Assembly: GCA_025363205.1 (NCBI GenBank)
Contig: JANYEI010000038.1
Location: 1 to 64,000 of the forward strand
Direction: 5' to 3'
Length of the DNA: 64,000 bases
DNA from: Frigoribacterium sp.
GTDB taxonomy: Bacteria > Actinomycetota > Actinomycetes > Actinomycetales > Microbacteriaceae
The notes below the pieces were generated by a model. The model had not been told where the DNA came from, searched no databases, and worked only from the letters and a program-made list of their open reading frames with translations. The position numbers and the translations under genes are program-made. Of the stretch, positions 8,798 through 17,076 are shown piece by piece (the first letter of the stretch is position 1; every line of letters begins with the position of its first letter).

Positions 8798-9379
8798 CTA
8801 TTCGAGGTTTGCGTGGCGGGGCCACAGGTCATCAGCGCTTTGCCCGGACCTCAGCCAGAGCGAGTGGAAAAAAGCGTCACCAATCGTGACGACAGCCTGT
8901 TCGAAGAGAGATCCTGCGTATTGCACAGACTTGGTGGTGGCGCGATCCAGTTTTTCGGCGGCGGGAACCTCGACAAGAACTGACGAAAGGCCTGCGAGCG
9001 GAGAGTTCGTGGCGGTTGTCAAGGTGATGACAGTCGCGCCGACGTCGATGGCAGTCTTGGCCGATCGCACGATGGCCTCTGTTGTGCCGGAGCCGCTCGC
9101 TACGAGCAGCACGTCACCGCGACCAATTGCCGGCGTCGTAACCTCGCCAACAATGTGCACGGTGAGTCCGAGGTGCATGAGTCTCATCGCCGTCATCCGA
9201 AGAGCGAGACCAGACCGTCCCGCGCCGAAAACGAAGACGCTTTTGGCCGCGTGAAGCTTGCCGACGGCGCGCTCGAGCGAAAGCGGATTGAGATCCGCAA
9301 GTGCGTCGACCAGCGTCGCGTCCTCGCGGGCGATGACGTGGAGGGCGTCGAGCACAGGAAAAGTATTAGTAACAGCCAC
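8798..9379 (-). CDS. hxlB: 6-phospho-3-hexuloisomerase
   Basis: A 193-residue SIS-domain enzyme that converts hexulose 6-phosphate to fructose 6-phosphate, the second step of formaldehyde fixation. The sugar-phosphate site is seen in FGAGRSG (51-57) and SGSGTTE (95-101), with TTATNSPLA further on; length equals that of typical PHI proteins. The start is a GTG at 9379. It is the first gene of the hxlB-hxlA operon, and a palindrome 57-74 bases upstream is a likely operator shared with the regulator gene at 10795. Confidence 0.93.
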   Translation of the reverse strand: MAVTNTFPVLDALHVIAREDATLVDALADLNPLSLERAVGKLHAAKSVFVFGAGRSGLALRMTAMRLMHLGLTVHIVGEVTTPAIGRGDVLLVASGSGTTEAIVRSAKTAIDVGATVITLTTATNSPLAGLSSVLVEVPAAEKLDRATTKSVQYAGSLFEQAVVTIGDAFFHSLWLRSGQSADDLWPRHANLE

Positions 9380-9435
9380 CTACTAAACAAACGCCAATCA
9401 CAGCATTTCGGTCACTGGTCGCAGGGATGGAAGTT

Positions 9436-9453
9436 ACTACTCGAAAGAGTAGT
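9436..9453. promoter_or_regulatory. palindromic candidate operator upstream of hxlB
   Basis: ACTACTCGAAAGAGTAGT is a perfect 7-bp inverted repeat with a 4-base centre, located in the 123-base gap between the LuxR-type regulator gene and hxlB. A diverged copy lies upstream of the regulator itself (10841-10858). On the + strand it is followed by T5, but no + strand gene ends here, so an operator is more likely than a terminator. Confidence 0.55.
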
Positions 9454-9502
9454 TTTTGATTTTCTGGAGCCATTCGGGCTCTTGGTGAAGGACTGGCAGC
9501 GG

Positions 9503-10795
9503 CTACGTCGCGTTCAGGCTCCGGATGTTGACAATCGAGGCGAGCTCGGCACGGTTGGAAGCGCCGACTTTTTTGAGAACGTTCGCGACATGGAACTTGA
9601 CCGTGTTCTCGGTGATGTTCAACGCATCCCCGATTGCCCGATTTCGAGTACCGGAGGCAACGAGTTCCAAAACCCGTTTTTCTTGCGAAGTGAGCGCCCA
9701 CAGGGGAGCCATATTCAGATGAGTCGTGACGGGATCCAGGGGAAGGGAAACAAAGATTTCCGATCCCCACCCTTTGGTCGCTTCGACTCGAAGTGTGCCA
9801 TCGAGGGCGGTCACGCGCGCACTGAGTTGCCGCACATTGGCGGTGTCAACTGTGAGGTCACCCGGTCCGTCATCGCGAATGTTGATCAACAGGTTGCTTC
9901 CATCGCAATCCCACTGCACGCGAACACGACTCACCCCGGACTGCTCGACAAGTGCCAGAACGGCACCCCGCACGATCGCGCGGCCCGCGTGGGCGACTTC
10001 TCCGGGAAGGGCTCGCCCGTTGATCGGAGGCTCGATGAACTGGATGTCGAGATCGCCAAAGCGGGCAAGCGGGCGAAGATCGTTCTGCAAGCTCTCAAAC
10101 GCTTTGGAAACCGGCTCTTTTGACAGCTTTCGATCTCGATCCGACACCGCACGAAGTTTGACCATTGCGGTGGCGGCAATGTCTGTGGCAGCCCGACGGG
10201 CAGCGGCGTCGGAGGCTTCACGCGAACGCAAAACGGCCAGCAGCATCTCCAGCGTGGTGGAGTGGGCATCCGATAGCTCCGCGATGATGGCCGCTCGTTC
10301 CACTGACATCGTGCGGGAATCGAATAGGTAAGCGGGAGTTGCGGAAGCAACCTGGTGGCGGATGCTCAAAGCGACCAGATCCCACAGACCCGCGATAGTG
10401 ACCATCACCTCGTCAAGGGTCGCTTCTGTTGGCGCAGCGAGGTCCGGGTCGGTCAGCACCATCAGCGCACCGCTGGAGGCAATCCACCCAGCGAAGAGTC
10501 GATCACTGCCGGCGATGATGCCGGTGGCCGCCCAACTCGCTGAATTGTTGGATCGCACTTGCTCTCTGATGACGTCCAATTCGGCGACGGTGACGTGATC
10601 GGCGATCGACGGCGCGCCCGCACGTTTCTGTGGACGACCGGTGCAGTCCTCGGTGAAAATCACCAGGGCGGAATGACGGACAAGCGGTCTCAACAGCTCG
10701 GCGAGAGCGGGGGCGATACCCAGAAGCGGGTTCGACAGCACAGTGTGCAGGTCACGCACCAGAGCGGTCGAAACGGGTTGGGTGGGCAATGTCAT
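9503..10795 (-). CDS. LuxR-type regulator with GAF-like sensor and ATPase-like domains
   Basis: A 430-residue protein. The N-terminal 160 residues are likely a small-molecule sensing fold. A helical stretch follows, with AIIAELSDAHSTTLEMLLAV resembling a dimerisation helix, then a histidine-kinase-type ATP-binding region with IRDDGPGDL and WGSEIFVSLPL. The C-terminus (about 365-425) is a LuxR/NarL helix-turn-helix: LTSQEKRVLELVASGTRNRA, then TVKFHVANVLKKVG. It lies directly upstream of hxlB in the same orientation, and the same palindrome precedes both. It is therefore a good candidate for the formaldehyde-responsive activator or repressor of hxlBA. The ligand is unknown and kinase activity is doubtful. 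Confidence 0.82.
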   Translation of the reverse strand: MTLPTQPVSTALVRDLHTVLSNPLLGIAPALAELLRPLVRHSALVIFTEDCTGRPQKRAGAPSIADHVTVAELDVIREQVRSNNSASWAATGIIAGSDRLFAGWIASSGALMVLTDPDLAAPTEATLDEVMVTIAGLWDLVALSIRHQVASATPAYLFDSRTMSVERAAIIAELSDAHSTTLEMLLAVLRSREASDAAARRAATDIAATAMVKLRAVSDRDRKLSKEPVSKAFESLQNDLRPLARFGDLDIQFIEPPINGRALPGEVAHAGRAIVRGAVLALVEQSGVSRVRVQWDCDGSNLLINIRDDGPGDLTVDTANVRQLSARVTALDGTLRVEATKGWGSEIFVSLPLDPVTTHLNMAPLWALTSQEKRVLELVASGTRNRAIGDALNITENTVKFHVANVLKKVGASNRAELASIVNIRSLNAT

Positions 10796-10840
10796 GATTC
10801 CAACCTAATTGGGAGACAGCATAATTGGGCGGCGGTGAAT

Positions 10841-10858
10841 CCCACTCTAACGAGTAGT
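10841..10858. promoter_or_regulatory. candidate operator upstream of the LuxR-type regulator
   Basis: CCCACTC-TAAC-GAGTAGT resembles the perfect palindrome upstream of hxlB: 5 of 7 positions match in the left arm, 7 of 7 in the right, with the same 4-base spacing. It lies 46-63 bases before the regulator's ATG. This supports autoregulation and a shared circuit, by inference. Confidence 0.5.
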
Positions 10859-10909
10859 CCTCGCTTCCCTCCATGACGGCGGGACGCGGCTGTCGGGAAG
10901 AATGGGCGG

Positions 10910-11713
10910 ATGGCTCATGACGAAGTGAATACCCGTGCTCGACTTCTCGCGGCGTATGACGCGCAACTGCGCACCGATGCGGAAACCCCGGGCGCCATCG
11001 ATGTCACCCTCCTTGGCCCGCTGCGACTGGTGACCTTCGCCGCTGGACGGGGTTTCATCACCTACCGAGACCTCGGAGAGGCAAACGCAGATGCTGTTCG
11101 GCGGCTCGTACCTGAAGCCCTGAGCTATTTCCAGTCCACCCCAGGCATTGAGCGAGTCGAGTGGAAGACACGTGCCCATGACCACGCGCCGGGGCTTCAC
11201 GACGCTCTGTTGGCGAACGGCTTCATCCCAGATGAGCCGGAATCGATCATGATCGGTGAGGCAGTGGCTTTGGCGATTGATGTTCCACTCCCTTTCGGCG
11301 TGACCGTGCGGCAGGTGACGGAAGAACCGGATGTTCGCGCCATGAGCGCGATGCAGGATGAGGTCTTCGGTGATCCTGTCTCCGTGGACGAGGCGAACGC
11401 TTTACTTGCGCGGCTGAGTCTCGGCGACGACCTTGAGCTGTGGGTCGGCGAAGCAGAGGGCCAGATCGTGACCGCGGGACGACTCGAGCCGGTTGCCAGT
11501 TCCGACTTCGCCGGAATCTGGGGTGGCGCAACCCGTGCCGACTGGCGCGGCAAAGGGATCTACCGTGCAGTGACGGCCGCCCGCGCCCGCTCGGCGATCG
11601 CCAGGGGAAAGACACTGATTCACAGTGATTCGACCGCCCACTCGCGTCCCATCCTCGAACGATCCGGATTCATTGCGGTGTCGACAACGACGCCGTATCA
11701 CTGGAAGCGATAA
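10910..11713 (+). CDS. GNAT-family N-acetyltransferase
   Basis: A 267-residue cytoplasmic enzyme expected to transfer an acetyl group from acetyl-CoA to an amine. The C-terminal half holds the GNAT fold: strands WVGEAEGQIVTAGRLEPV, then the acetyl-CoA pyrophosphate loop RADWRGKGIYRAV (about 209-221) and the last strand with RSGFIAV. The N-terminal 110 residues look like a second, degenerate GNAT half. It is divergent from the hxl regulator with a 115-base gap and convergent with the sugar importer, so it is probably an independent gene. Substrate not predictable. Confidence 0.85.
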   Translation: MAHDEVNTRARLLAAYDAQLRTDAETPGAIDVTLLGPLRLVTFAAGRGFITYRDLGEANADAVRRLVPEALSYFQSTPGIERVEWKTRAHDHAPGLHDALLANGFIPDEPESIMIGEAVALAIDVPLPFGVTVRQVTEEPDVRAMSAMQDEVFGDPVSVDEANALLARLSLGDDLELWVGEAEGQIVTAGRLEPVASSDFAGIWGGATRADWRGKGIYRAVTAARARSAIARGKTLIHSDSTAHSRPILERSGFIAVSTTTPYHWKR

Positions 11714-11758
11714 GCCCACAGATCATCCAGACACACAAGTGCAACCTGTGCCTTAAGT

Positions 11759-12799
11759 CTATTTGCGAGACAGGAATTGTCGTCCGCGTCTGGCCTGGTC
11801 GATTGCAACGGCGAAAACCAGGATCGCGCCAACGAAAATGTTCTGCCACAGTGAGTTCACATTGATCACTGCGAGACCGTTGTTGATAGTGGCGAACAAG
11901 AGGGCACCGAGGGCACTGCCGGCAATACTGCCGATGCCGCCGAAAAGGCTGGTGCCCCCGATGATGACCGCGGTCACCACCTGAAAAGTGAGGCCAGAGC
12001 CTCCGGCGGCAGGGTCAGCCGAACTGAATCGAGCGGCACCCATGATGCCAGCGAGGGCAGCCACACCGCCGGCGATGCCATAGACGATGAGGTCGTGCTT
12101 ACGCACCCGGATGCCGTTCGCGGAGGCTGCCGCCCGGTTTCCGCCGACAGCGCGAGCGTTGTATCCGAGAGTGGTCTTTTCGAGCAGCACCCAAAACACC
12201 ACACCGATCACCAGGGCGTAATACACAAGAAATGGAACGCCCAACAGGTATCCCTGGCCGAGGTCGGTAAACGTTGCCGGGAATCCGAACACACTATTTC
12301 CTCCGGTCATCACCGTGATGACTCCACTCGCGATGAAGAACACGCCAAGTGTTGCGATCAGCGGCGGCACTTTGAGATACACCGACAATGCCGCATTGAG
12401 GATCCCCAGCACGGCGCCGATGGCTACGCCGAGGAGTACAGCGATAGGCCACGGAATACCGGCCACCATCAAAAGTGCAGCACTCACGCCGCCGGTGGCA
12501 TAGACGGCGCCCGCCGAAAAGTCGATACCCCCACCCACCAACACGAGTGTTGCCGGGCATGCGACGATGAAATACAGGGTTCCGGAGCGAAGCAACTCGA
12601 TCACGTTGCCCGGGCTCAGGAAAACTGGATTTCCGATTTGGAAAATGACAACCAGAACGACAATGACGGCGACAATTCCGGCGAGCTGTGTCTTATCGCG
12701 TACCTGGTCAGCGAGTCTGCGACGTCTGCTTGATGTGACTGCAGCAGCTGTCTGGTTGGACGTGCTCGTTGCAACGTCTGTGTGAAAGGGTGCGCTCAC
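11759..12799 (-). CDS. ABC sugar transporter permease (RbsC/XylH family)
   Basis: A 346-residue membrane permease of the ribose/xylose/autoinducer-2 class with eight to ten hydrophobic segments. Family hallmarks are GGGIDFSAGAVYATGGVSAA in the first third, LGYNARAVGGNRAAASANGI in the cytoplasmic coupling loop, and VVTAVIIGGTSLFGGIGSI near the end. The start overlaps the stop of the ATPase gene by four bases. It forms an importer with the genes at 12796 and 13555; the substrate is likely a pentose, polyol or related molecule. Confidence 0.92.
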   Translation of the reverse strand: MSAPFHTDVATSTSNQTAAAVTSSRRRRLADQVRDKTQLAGIVAVIVVLVVIFQIGNPVFLSPGNVIELLRSGTLYFIVACPATLVLVGGGIDFSAGAVYATGGVSAALLMVAGIPWPIAVLLGVAIGAVLGILNAALSVYLKVPPLIATLGVFFIASGVITVMTGGNSVFGFPATFTDLGQGYLLGVPFLVYYALVIGVVFWVLLEKTTLGYNARAVGGNRAAASANGIRVRKHDLIVYGIAGGVAALAGIMGAARFSSADPAAGGSGLTFQVVTAVIIGGTSLFGGIGSIAGSALGALLFATINNGLAVINVNSLWQNIFVGAILVFAVAIDQARRGRQFLSRK

Positions 12800-13554
12800 G
12801 CGGTGGCCTCCTGCTTCGTCCCGGTAATGAGCGAAATAATTTCTTCTCGGGTGGTCTCGGCCGTTTTTCTCACGCCGGCGACGCGGCCAAGGCGCATGAC
12901 CTGGATTCGATCAGCGAACGCAAACACGAACTCGATGTCGTGGCTGACGACGATCACTGCATTCCCGGCCTCTCGTAATGCGGTGATGATGTCAGCGGCA
13001 TGTTTGGTTTCGCGAACGCCAAGGGCGGCAGTGGGCTCATCCAGCAAAACAGTACGAGCTCCCGCGCGCACTGCCCGGGCGATCGCGATTATCTGGCGTT
13101 GCCCACCCGAAAGCATCCCGATTTGGGTATGAACGTCGGCCACTGTCACTTTCAGCTCGTCGAGGAACCGGCGGGATTCGGCATCCATCCTCTTACGATC
13201 GACGAACCACCCCTTTTTCGGAAGCTGACCGATGAACATATTGGTGGAGACATCCAAACATTCCACCAGTGCGAGATCCTGAAATACGGTCGCGATTCCT
13301 GCCGCTCGTGCATCTGCCGGGCTCGTGAAAGTGGAACTCTGGCCGTCGACCAGGATCTCTCCATCGTCGGGACGGTAAATTCCGCTAATCGCTTTTATCA
13401 GAGTGGACTTGCCAGCGCCGTTATCACCGACAATCGCCAGAATCTCTCCGGACCGAGCTGTCAGATCGACACCCTCGAGAGCAGTGACGCGGCCAAACTT
13501 CTTTGAGATACCACGAAGTTCAAGGGCAGGAACGAGGCGGTCAGCGGTCTCCAC
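12796..13554 (-). CDS. ABC sugar transporter ATP-binding protein, single-domain
   Basis: A 252-residue ATPase with Walker A VGDNGAGKSTL, signature LSGGQRQIIAIARAV, Walker B TVLLDEPTAAL and switch VVSHDIEF. It carries one nucleotide-binding domain, unlike the two-domain RbsA, so the complex would use two copies, as in the FrcA type. The start immediately follows the binding-protein stop and the end overlaps the permease, which fits a tight operon. It energises import of the sugar-like ligand. Confidence 0.92.
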   Translation of the reverse strand: METADRLVPALELRGISKKFGRVTALEGVDLTARSGEILAIVGDNGAGKSTLIKAISGIYRPDDGEILVDGQSSTFTSPADARAAGIATVFQDLALVECLDVSTNMFIGQLPKKGWFVDRKRMDAESRRFLDELKVTVADVHTQIGMLSGGQRQIIAIARAVRAGARTVLLDEPTAALGVRETKHAADIITALREAGNAVIVVSHDIEFVFAFADRIQVMRLGRVAGVRKTAETTREEIISLITGTKQEATA

Positions 13555-14520
13555 TCAGTTGCCTTCCGCGGCGACGTTGTCCTTAGTCACAAAAGTGATT
13601 CCGGTGTCAACGGACTTCGGGATTTTCTTCCCTTTGCTGAGAGCGACGAGATCATCCACGACACGACTGCCCATCTTGCAAAAATTCTGCTTTGACGAGC
13701 CATAAATGATTCCGTCTTTTATGCCAGAAATCACCTGGGGTGTGATGTCGTTGGTGACTCCAACGACCTTGCCTACCAGGTTTTTTTCCTTGATCGCCGT
13801 GATAATTCCCGGGACCGCGCTCCCCTCCCAGGAGAGCACGACGTTGACCTCAGGATGTGCGGTCAACGCCTGGCTCACCACATCGGCGGACTTGCTGGGG
13901 TCTCCCGCGTCGAACACGTTCTCGACGTAGGTGACGTTGGTGAGCCCCTTGCTTGCGATGCCCTTTTTGACACCGTCGACGAACAGATTGTTCGTCCCCG
14001 TCGGAGCGCCACCCAGGATGATGATCTTTTGGTCGCCCGAACGCTTACTGATTTGCTCAACGACTGTCGCGCCCTGAATCGTGTAGTCGGTGCCGATCGT
14101 GAAGTCCTGAATATCGGTGGAATCGCCGGTATTCAAAGTCGCTTGATAGATACCCTTGTCCTTCGCTTGCTGCATGACCGGGGTAAAGGCCGCCTTGTCA
14201 ATCGGCTGAGACACGATCGCGTCGTAGCCGTTCGCAATCGCCTGGGAGATTTGGTTGATGTTGAGCTGGTTGTTCACGGTGAGGTCTGGTGGACCTCCGG
14301 TTGCGGCCTTGATGTTGAGCTTCTTCGCCTGTGCGAGGAAGCATTTGTTGGCCTCACCGAGAGGCGGATACGCGGGTAAAACGTTTGAAAAGTAGATTGA
14401 CTTGATTTCACGGGGGACGCCCGCTGTGCTCGCGGGACTGGAACTCGGAACGCTGCAGGCAGACACAGAAATCAACACAGCTGCTGACGCTGCTACGGCC
14501 GCGAGGGTGCGGATCTTCAC
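13555..14520 (-). CDS. ABC sugar transporter substrate-binding lipoprotein
   Basis: About 321 residues, periplasmic-binding-protein type 1 fold (ribose/galactose-binding class). I chose the GTG at 14520 because AAAGGAG lies five to six bases upstream; the longer frame to 14553 has no such site. The lipobox is VSAC with acylated Cys22. The mature part shows IYFSNVLPAYPPLGEANKCF, ANGYDAIVSQPIDKAAFTPV, and a hinge with NVVLSWEGSAVPGII and GVTNDITPQVI. It is the first gene of the importer operon and divergent from a PucR-like regulator that probably controls it. Ligand unknown. Confidence 0.9.
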   Translation of the reverse strand: MKIRTLAAVAASAAVLISVSACSVPSSSPASTAGVPREIKSIYFSNVLPAYPPLGEANKCFLAQAKKLNIKAATGGPPDLTVNNQLNINQISQAIANGYDAIVSQPIDKAAFTPVMQQAKDKGIYQATLNTGDSTDIQDFTIGTDYTIQGATVVEQISKRSGDQKIIILGGAPTGTNNLFVDGVKKGIASKGLTNVTYVENVFDAGDPSKSADVVSQALTAHPEVNVVLSWEGSAVPGIITAIKEKNLVGKVVGVTNDITPQVISGIKDGIIYGSSKQNFCKMGSRVVDDLVALSKGKKIPKSVDTGITFVTKDNVAAEGN

Positions 14521-14550
14521 TGAACTCTCCTTTGAGTGGGTACGGGTGAT

Positions 14551-14587
14551 CACCCGGGTGCAAATTCAGTGTTACAGCCAACGTTGG
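14551..14587. promoter_or_regulatory. two palindromes in the importer/regulator divergent region
   Basis: CACCCGGGTG (14551-14560) and CCAACGTTGG (14578-14587) are each perfect 10-bp palindromes with centres 27 bases apart. They lie 31-67 bases upstream of the binding-protein GTG and about 100 bases upstream of the regulator start. They are candidate operators for the divergently encoded regulator, inferred from position and symmetry. Confidence 0.4.
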
Positions 14588-14686
14588 ACTCCGCATCCGC
14601 TTACCAAAGTAACTCTTTCAGACAAATGTCGGACTCGTGATGTGTAAACCTGTGACTCTGGGTATTCTGCGGAATCACTGCAGGGA

Positions 14687-15802
14687 ATGGTCCGCACTAG
14701 GGATGAGGGTGTTGTGGAAGGTCTGCTGAGGCGCCTGTCGTCGGATGGGTCGGAAGCCGAAAACGCTCTTCGCGTTGTCGCATTCTTCGACCGTCTCGTC
14801 GAGACCCGGGGCGGCCTCGAGGAACTGGTGCGCTCATCTGCTCGTCTGGTCGGGGCACCCGCAGGGTTTGTCGGCGAGGGTCGACAACGCAACTGGGCCT
14901 TCGATACCAGGGGGCGAGAGATGGCCGACGAGATCGCGGAGGGCGCCCTCAGGCAGATCGTTTCCTCCGAGGTTGGGCCGATCGGAACCGTGTGGATCGT
15001 CAAAGCCCCGGAAAATGCCTCTCTTGCCGATCTCATCGTCGAGAGGATGGCCCTCTCTGCGAACATCATTCTCAGTCGCTTGGACACTCCGGCCGTGACG
15101 GATCACCCGCCCGCACTGCTGGAGTTGTTCGCTCGCAACACCTCCCTTGAGGAACGGGCAAGCCATCTCGAGTCGCTCGGGTTCCGTCGAGAGTGGAGCG
15201 TTCGCGTGCTGATCGCGAGTGCCTCCGGAAAAAAGTCTCCCGTGAACGAAGCTGTTCAGCAGTGGGCGCACTCGGTCGGCGTGCGTTGCACCGGGACTCA
15301 GCTCGACGACGGATTCGAGATCGCGCTGGTGCACGATCACGGCGATTTGAGTGTAGACAGGCTGCCGAACTGGCCGTTTCTTGCCGCCTTCGGTTCGCGC
15401 ACGAGTGCATTGGAGGCGCATGATTCTCGCGAAACTGCGCGGCAAGCGATCAAGCTGACATCAGCAACCCTGGGACCCCGCGTGGTCGACTACGAGACGA
15501 TCGGGCCCCTGTCGCACCTTGCGGCTCTTTCTCCAGTTCAGGCATCCACGACTCGGCTCGTGCGGCAGTTGGTATTTCTGTCGCAGTCCGATTCGGGAAG
15601 TGGCGAGTTGCTTGCCCTTGACATGTTTTGCCGCTATCGCAGCCTACGGGCGGCTTCCGCGGCGCTGAATCTGCATCACAGTTCGTTGGCGCACAGGTTG
15701 AAGAATGTCGAAAAGAAACTGCAGGTTGACCTGACCGACTCCCCGACGGTCTTTATGCTCACTGTCGCCCTGCAGCTCTACCGGATAGCGGACTGGGCGT
15801 GA
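14687..15802 (+). CDS. PucR/CdaR-like transcriptional regulator
   Basis: A 371-residue protein. The C-terminus contains a helix-turn-helix of the PucR/CdaR (HTH_30) class: LALDMFCRYRSLRAASAALN, then LHHSSLAHRLKNVEKKL. The central part (about 130-290) resembles the GGDEF-like ligand domain of this family, and the N-terminal 120 residues may be a GAF-like sensor (LVGAPAGFVG). It is divergent from the sugar-type ABC importer, so it is the natural candidate for sensing the imported compound. An alternative GTG start lies at 14714. Confidence 0.75.
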   Translation: MVRTRDEGVVEGLLRRLSSDGSEAENALRVVAFFDRLVETRGGLEELVRSSARLVGAPAGFVGEGRQRNWAFDTRGREMADEIAEGALRQIVSSEVGPIGTVWIVKAPENASLADLIVERMALSANIILSRLDTPAVTDHPPALLELFARNTSLEERASHLESLGFRREWSVRVLIASASGKKSPVNEAVQQWAHSVGVRCTGTQLDDGFEIALVHDHGDLSVDRLPNWPFLAAFGSRTSALEAHDSRETARQAIKLTSATLGPRVVDYETIGPLSHLAALSPVQASTTRLVRQLVFLSQSDSGSGELLALDMFCRYRSLRAASAALNLHHSSLAHRLKNVEKKLQVDLTDSPTVFMLTVALQLYRIADWA

Positions 15803-15935
15803 GGTTCAGACGTTCGTCGGATGATGTTCCACCATGTAGCGGAGGCGCTGAATCCGACCGACTGTAAGACTTATCTTGCCCACCGAGACAGGTCAGGCAC
15901 TCCAGATCAGCACGAAGGCGAAGGGTTATTGGCGG

Positions 15936-16868
15936 ATGATGGATCCCGAATTGGCCGCGGCGAGTGTGCTGATGGAACGTCCAGATATTTCGGATGTACC
16001 CGGCGCTCGGGCCCTCGCTTTGACGCTTCGTGAGGAAACATCATCGGCTGAAGAAGAGACGGTCGATCGGGTTCAGGTCGAGGAACGCGTGATCCCAAGC
16101 TCTGACCCTGAGGTCGAAATGGCCGTGCGCATTTACTCACCGGTCGGTCCTCTGCAACTTCGACCCGCGGTCGTCTTCTTCCACGGGGGGGCTTTCGTGC
16201 TGGGAGATCTGGAATCTGAGCATCCACGGTGCCTGCGTTACTCCGCGGATGCAGGATGCGTCGTCGTCTCGGTCGACTATCGCCTTGCGCCGGAGAATCC
16301 TTTCCCCGCCGGTCCCGAGGACTGCTACACAGCCCTGTGCTGGGTGGTGGAACACGCGAGGGAACTTGCTATCGATCAGGCGCGCGTGGCGGTCGCGGGC
16401 AGCAGCGCCGGCGGTGCGCTTGCTGCAGCGGTCTGCCTGATGGCACGCGACCGCGGCGGACCAACACTCGCCCTGCAGGTACTCATTTACCCCGTTCTCG
16501 ACGATCGGATGTCAACGACCTCTGTGCGTGCTTTTGTCGATACCCCGATTTGGGACGAGGGCAATAACGTGGCCATGTGGGACCAGTACCTCCCGGACCG
16601 AAGCACGGTTTCGAGTTACGCCGCGCCTGCGCGCGAAGAAAATCTTGTCGGCTTGCCCAGCGCATACATCCTGAGCGCCGAGTTCGATCCGTTGAGAGAC
16701 GAAGCGATCCTCTACGCATTGCGCCTGCTTCAGGCGGGCGTCTCGGTGGAACTTCACCAGGTAGCCGGCGCGTACCACGGCTTCGATCAGCAGGTGGCGG
16801 ATGCCGCGATCTCACGCCGTGCACTCTCCGACCAGATTCACCACCTCAAGCGGTTTCTGCGTACCTGA
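15936..16868 (+). CDS. alpha/beta hydrolase, hormone-sensitive-lipase-type esterase
   Basis: About 310 residues. The oxyanion-hole motif FHGGAF (82-87), the nucleophile elbow GSSAGG (155-160, Ser157), the acid Asp251 in SAEFDPLRD and His281 in GAYHGF complete the triad of the HSL (family IV) carboxylesterases, which hydrolyse short acyl esters. I chose the ATG at 15936 because AAGGG lies 10 bases upstream and the conserved N-terminus follows directly; a TTG at 15876 would add 20 residues. It follows the PucR-like gene in the same direction by 133 bases, so joint function with the importer is possible but unproven. Confidence 0.87.
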   Translation: MMDPELAAASVLMERPDISDVPGARALALTLREETSSAEEETVDRVQVEERVIPSSDPEVEMAVRIYSPVGPLQLRPAVVFFHGGAFVLGDLESEHPRCLRYSADAGCVVVSVDYRLAPENPFPAGPEDCYTALCWVVEHARELAIDQARVAVAGSSAGGALAAAVCLMARDRGGPTLALQVLIYPVLDDRMSTTSVRAFVDTPIWDEGNNVAMWDQYLPDRSTVSSYAAPAREENLVGLPSAYILSAEFDPLRDEAILYALRLLQAGVSVELHQVAGAYHGFDQQVADAAISRRALSDQIHHLKRFLRT

Positions 16869-17076
16869 CCTGAGGATGTGAGGTCATCGTCGTCGACGGG
16901 TGTGCTCATGACTTCATCGATACGGTCGTGCACTGCTGCGCGGCTGAGTCTGGAATGCGAGCACAGGGTGCCGCGTTACACCCGGCAGATGGTGAAGAAC
17001 TCAGACTTGCTCTGCTCCCGATCGGTAAAATTCATGGCTTCGGCACGTTCATTCCCCGATAGAAAAGGAATTTCCC

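Noticed and set aside
9436-9458. ACTACTC hairpin followed by T5 as a + strand terminator
   Set aside because: No + strand gene ends upstream of it, and a related palindrome without a T-tract precedes the regulator gene, so an operator explains both.
16878-17076. Small open frame between the esterase and the dehydrogenase
   Set aside because: It runs into the dehydrogenase in another frame and shows no hydrophobic or conserved pattern; the gap is best read as a promoter region.
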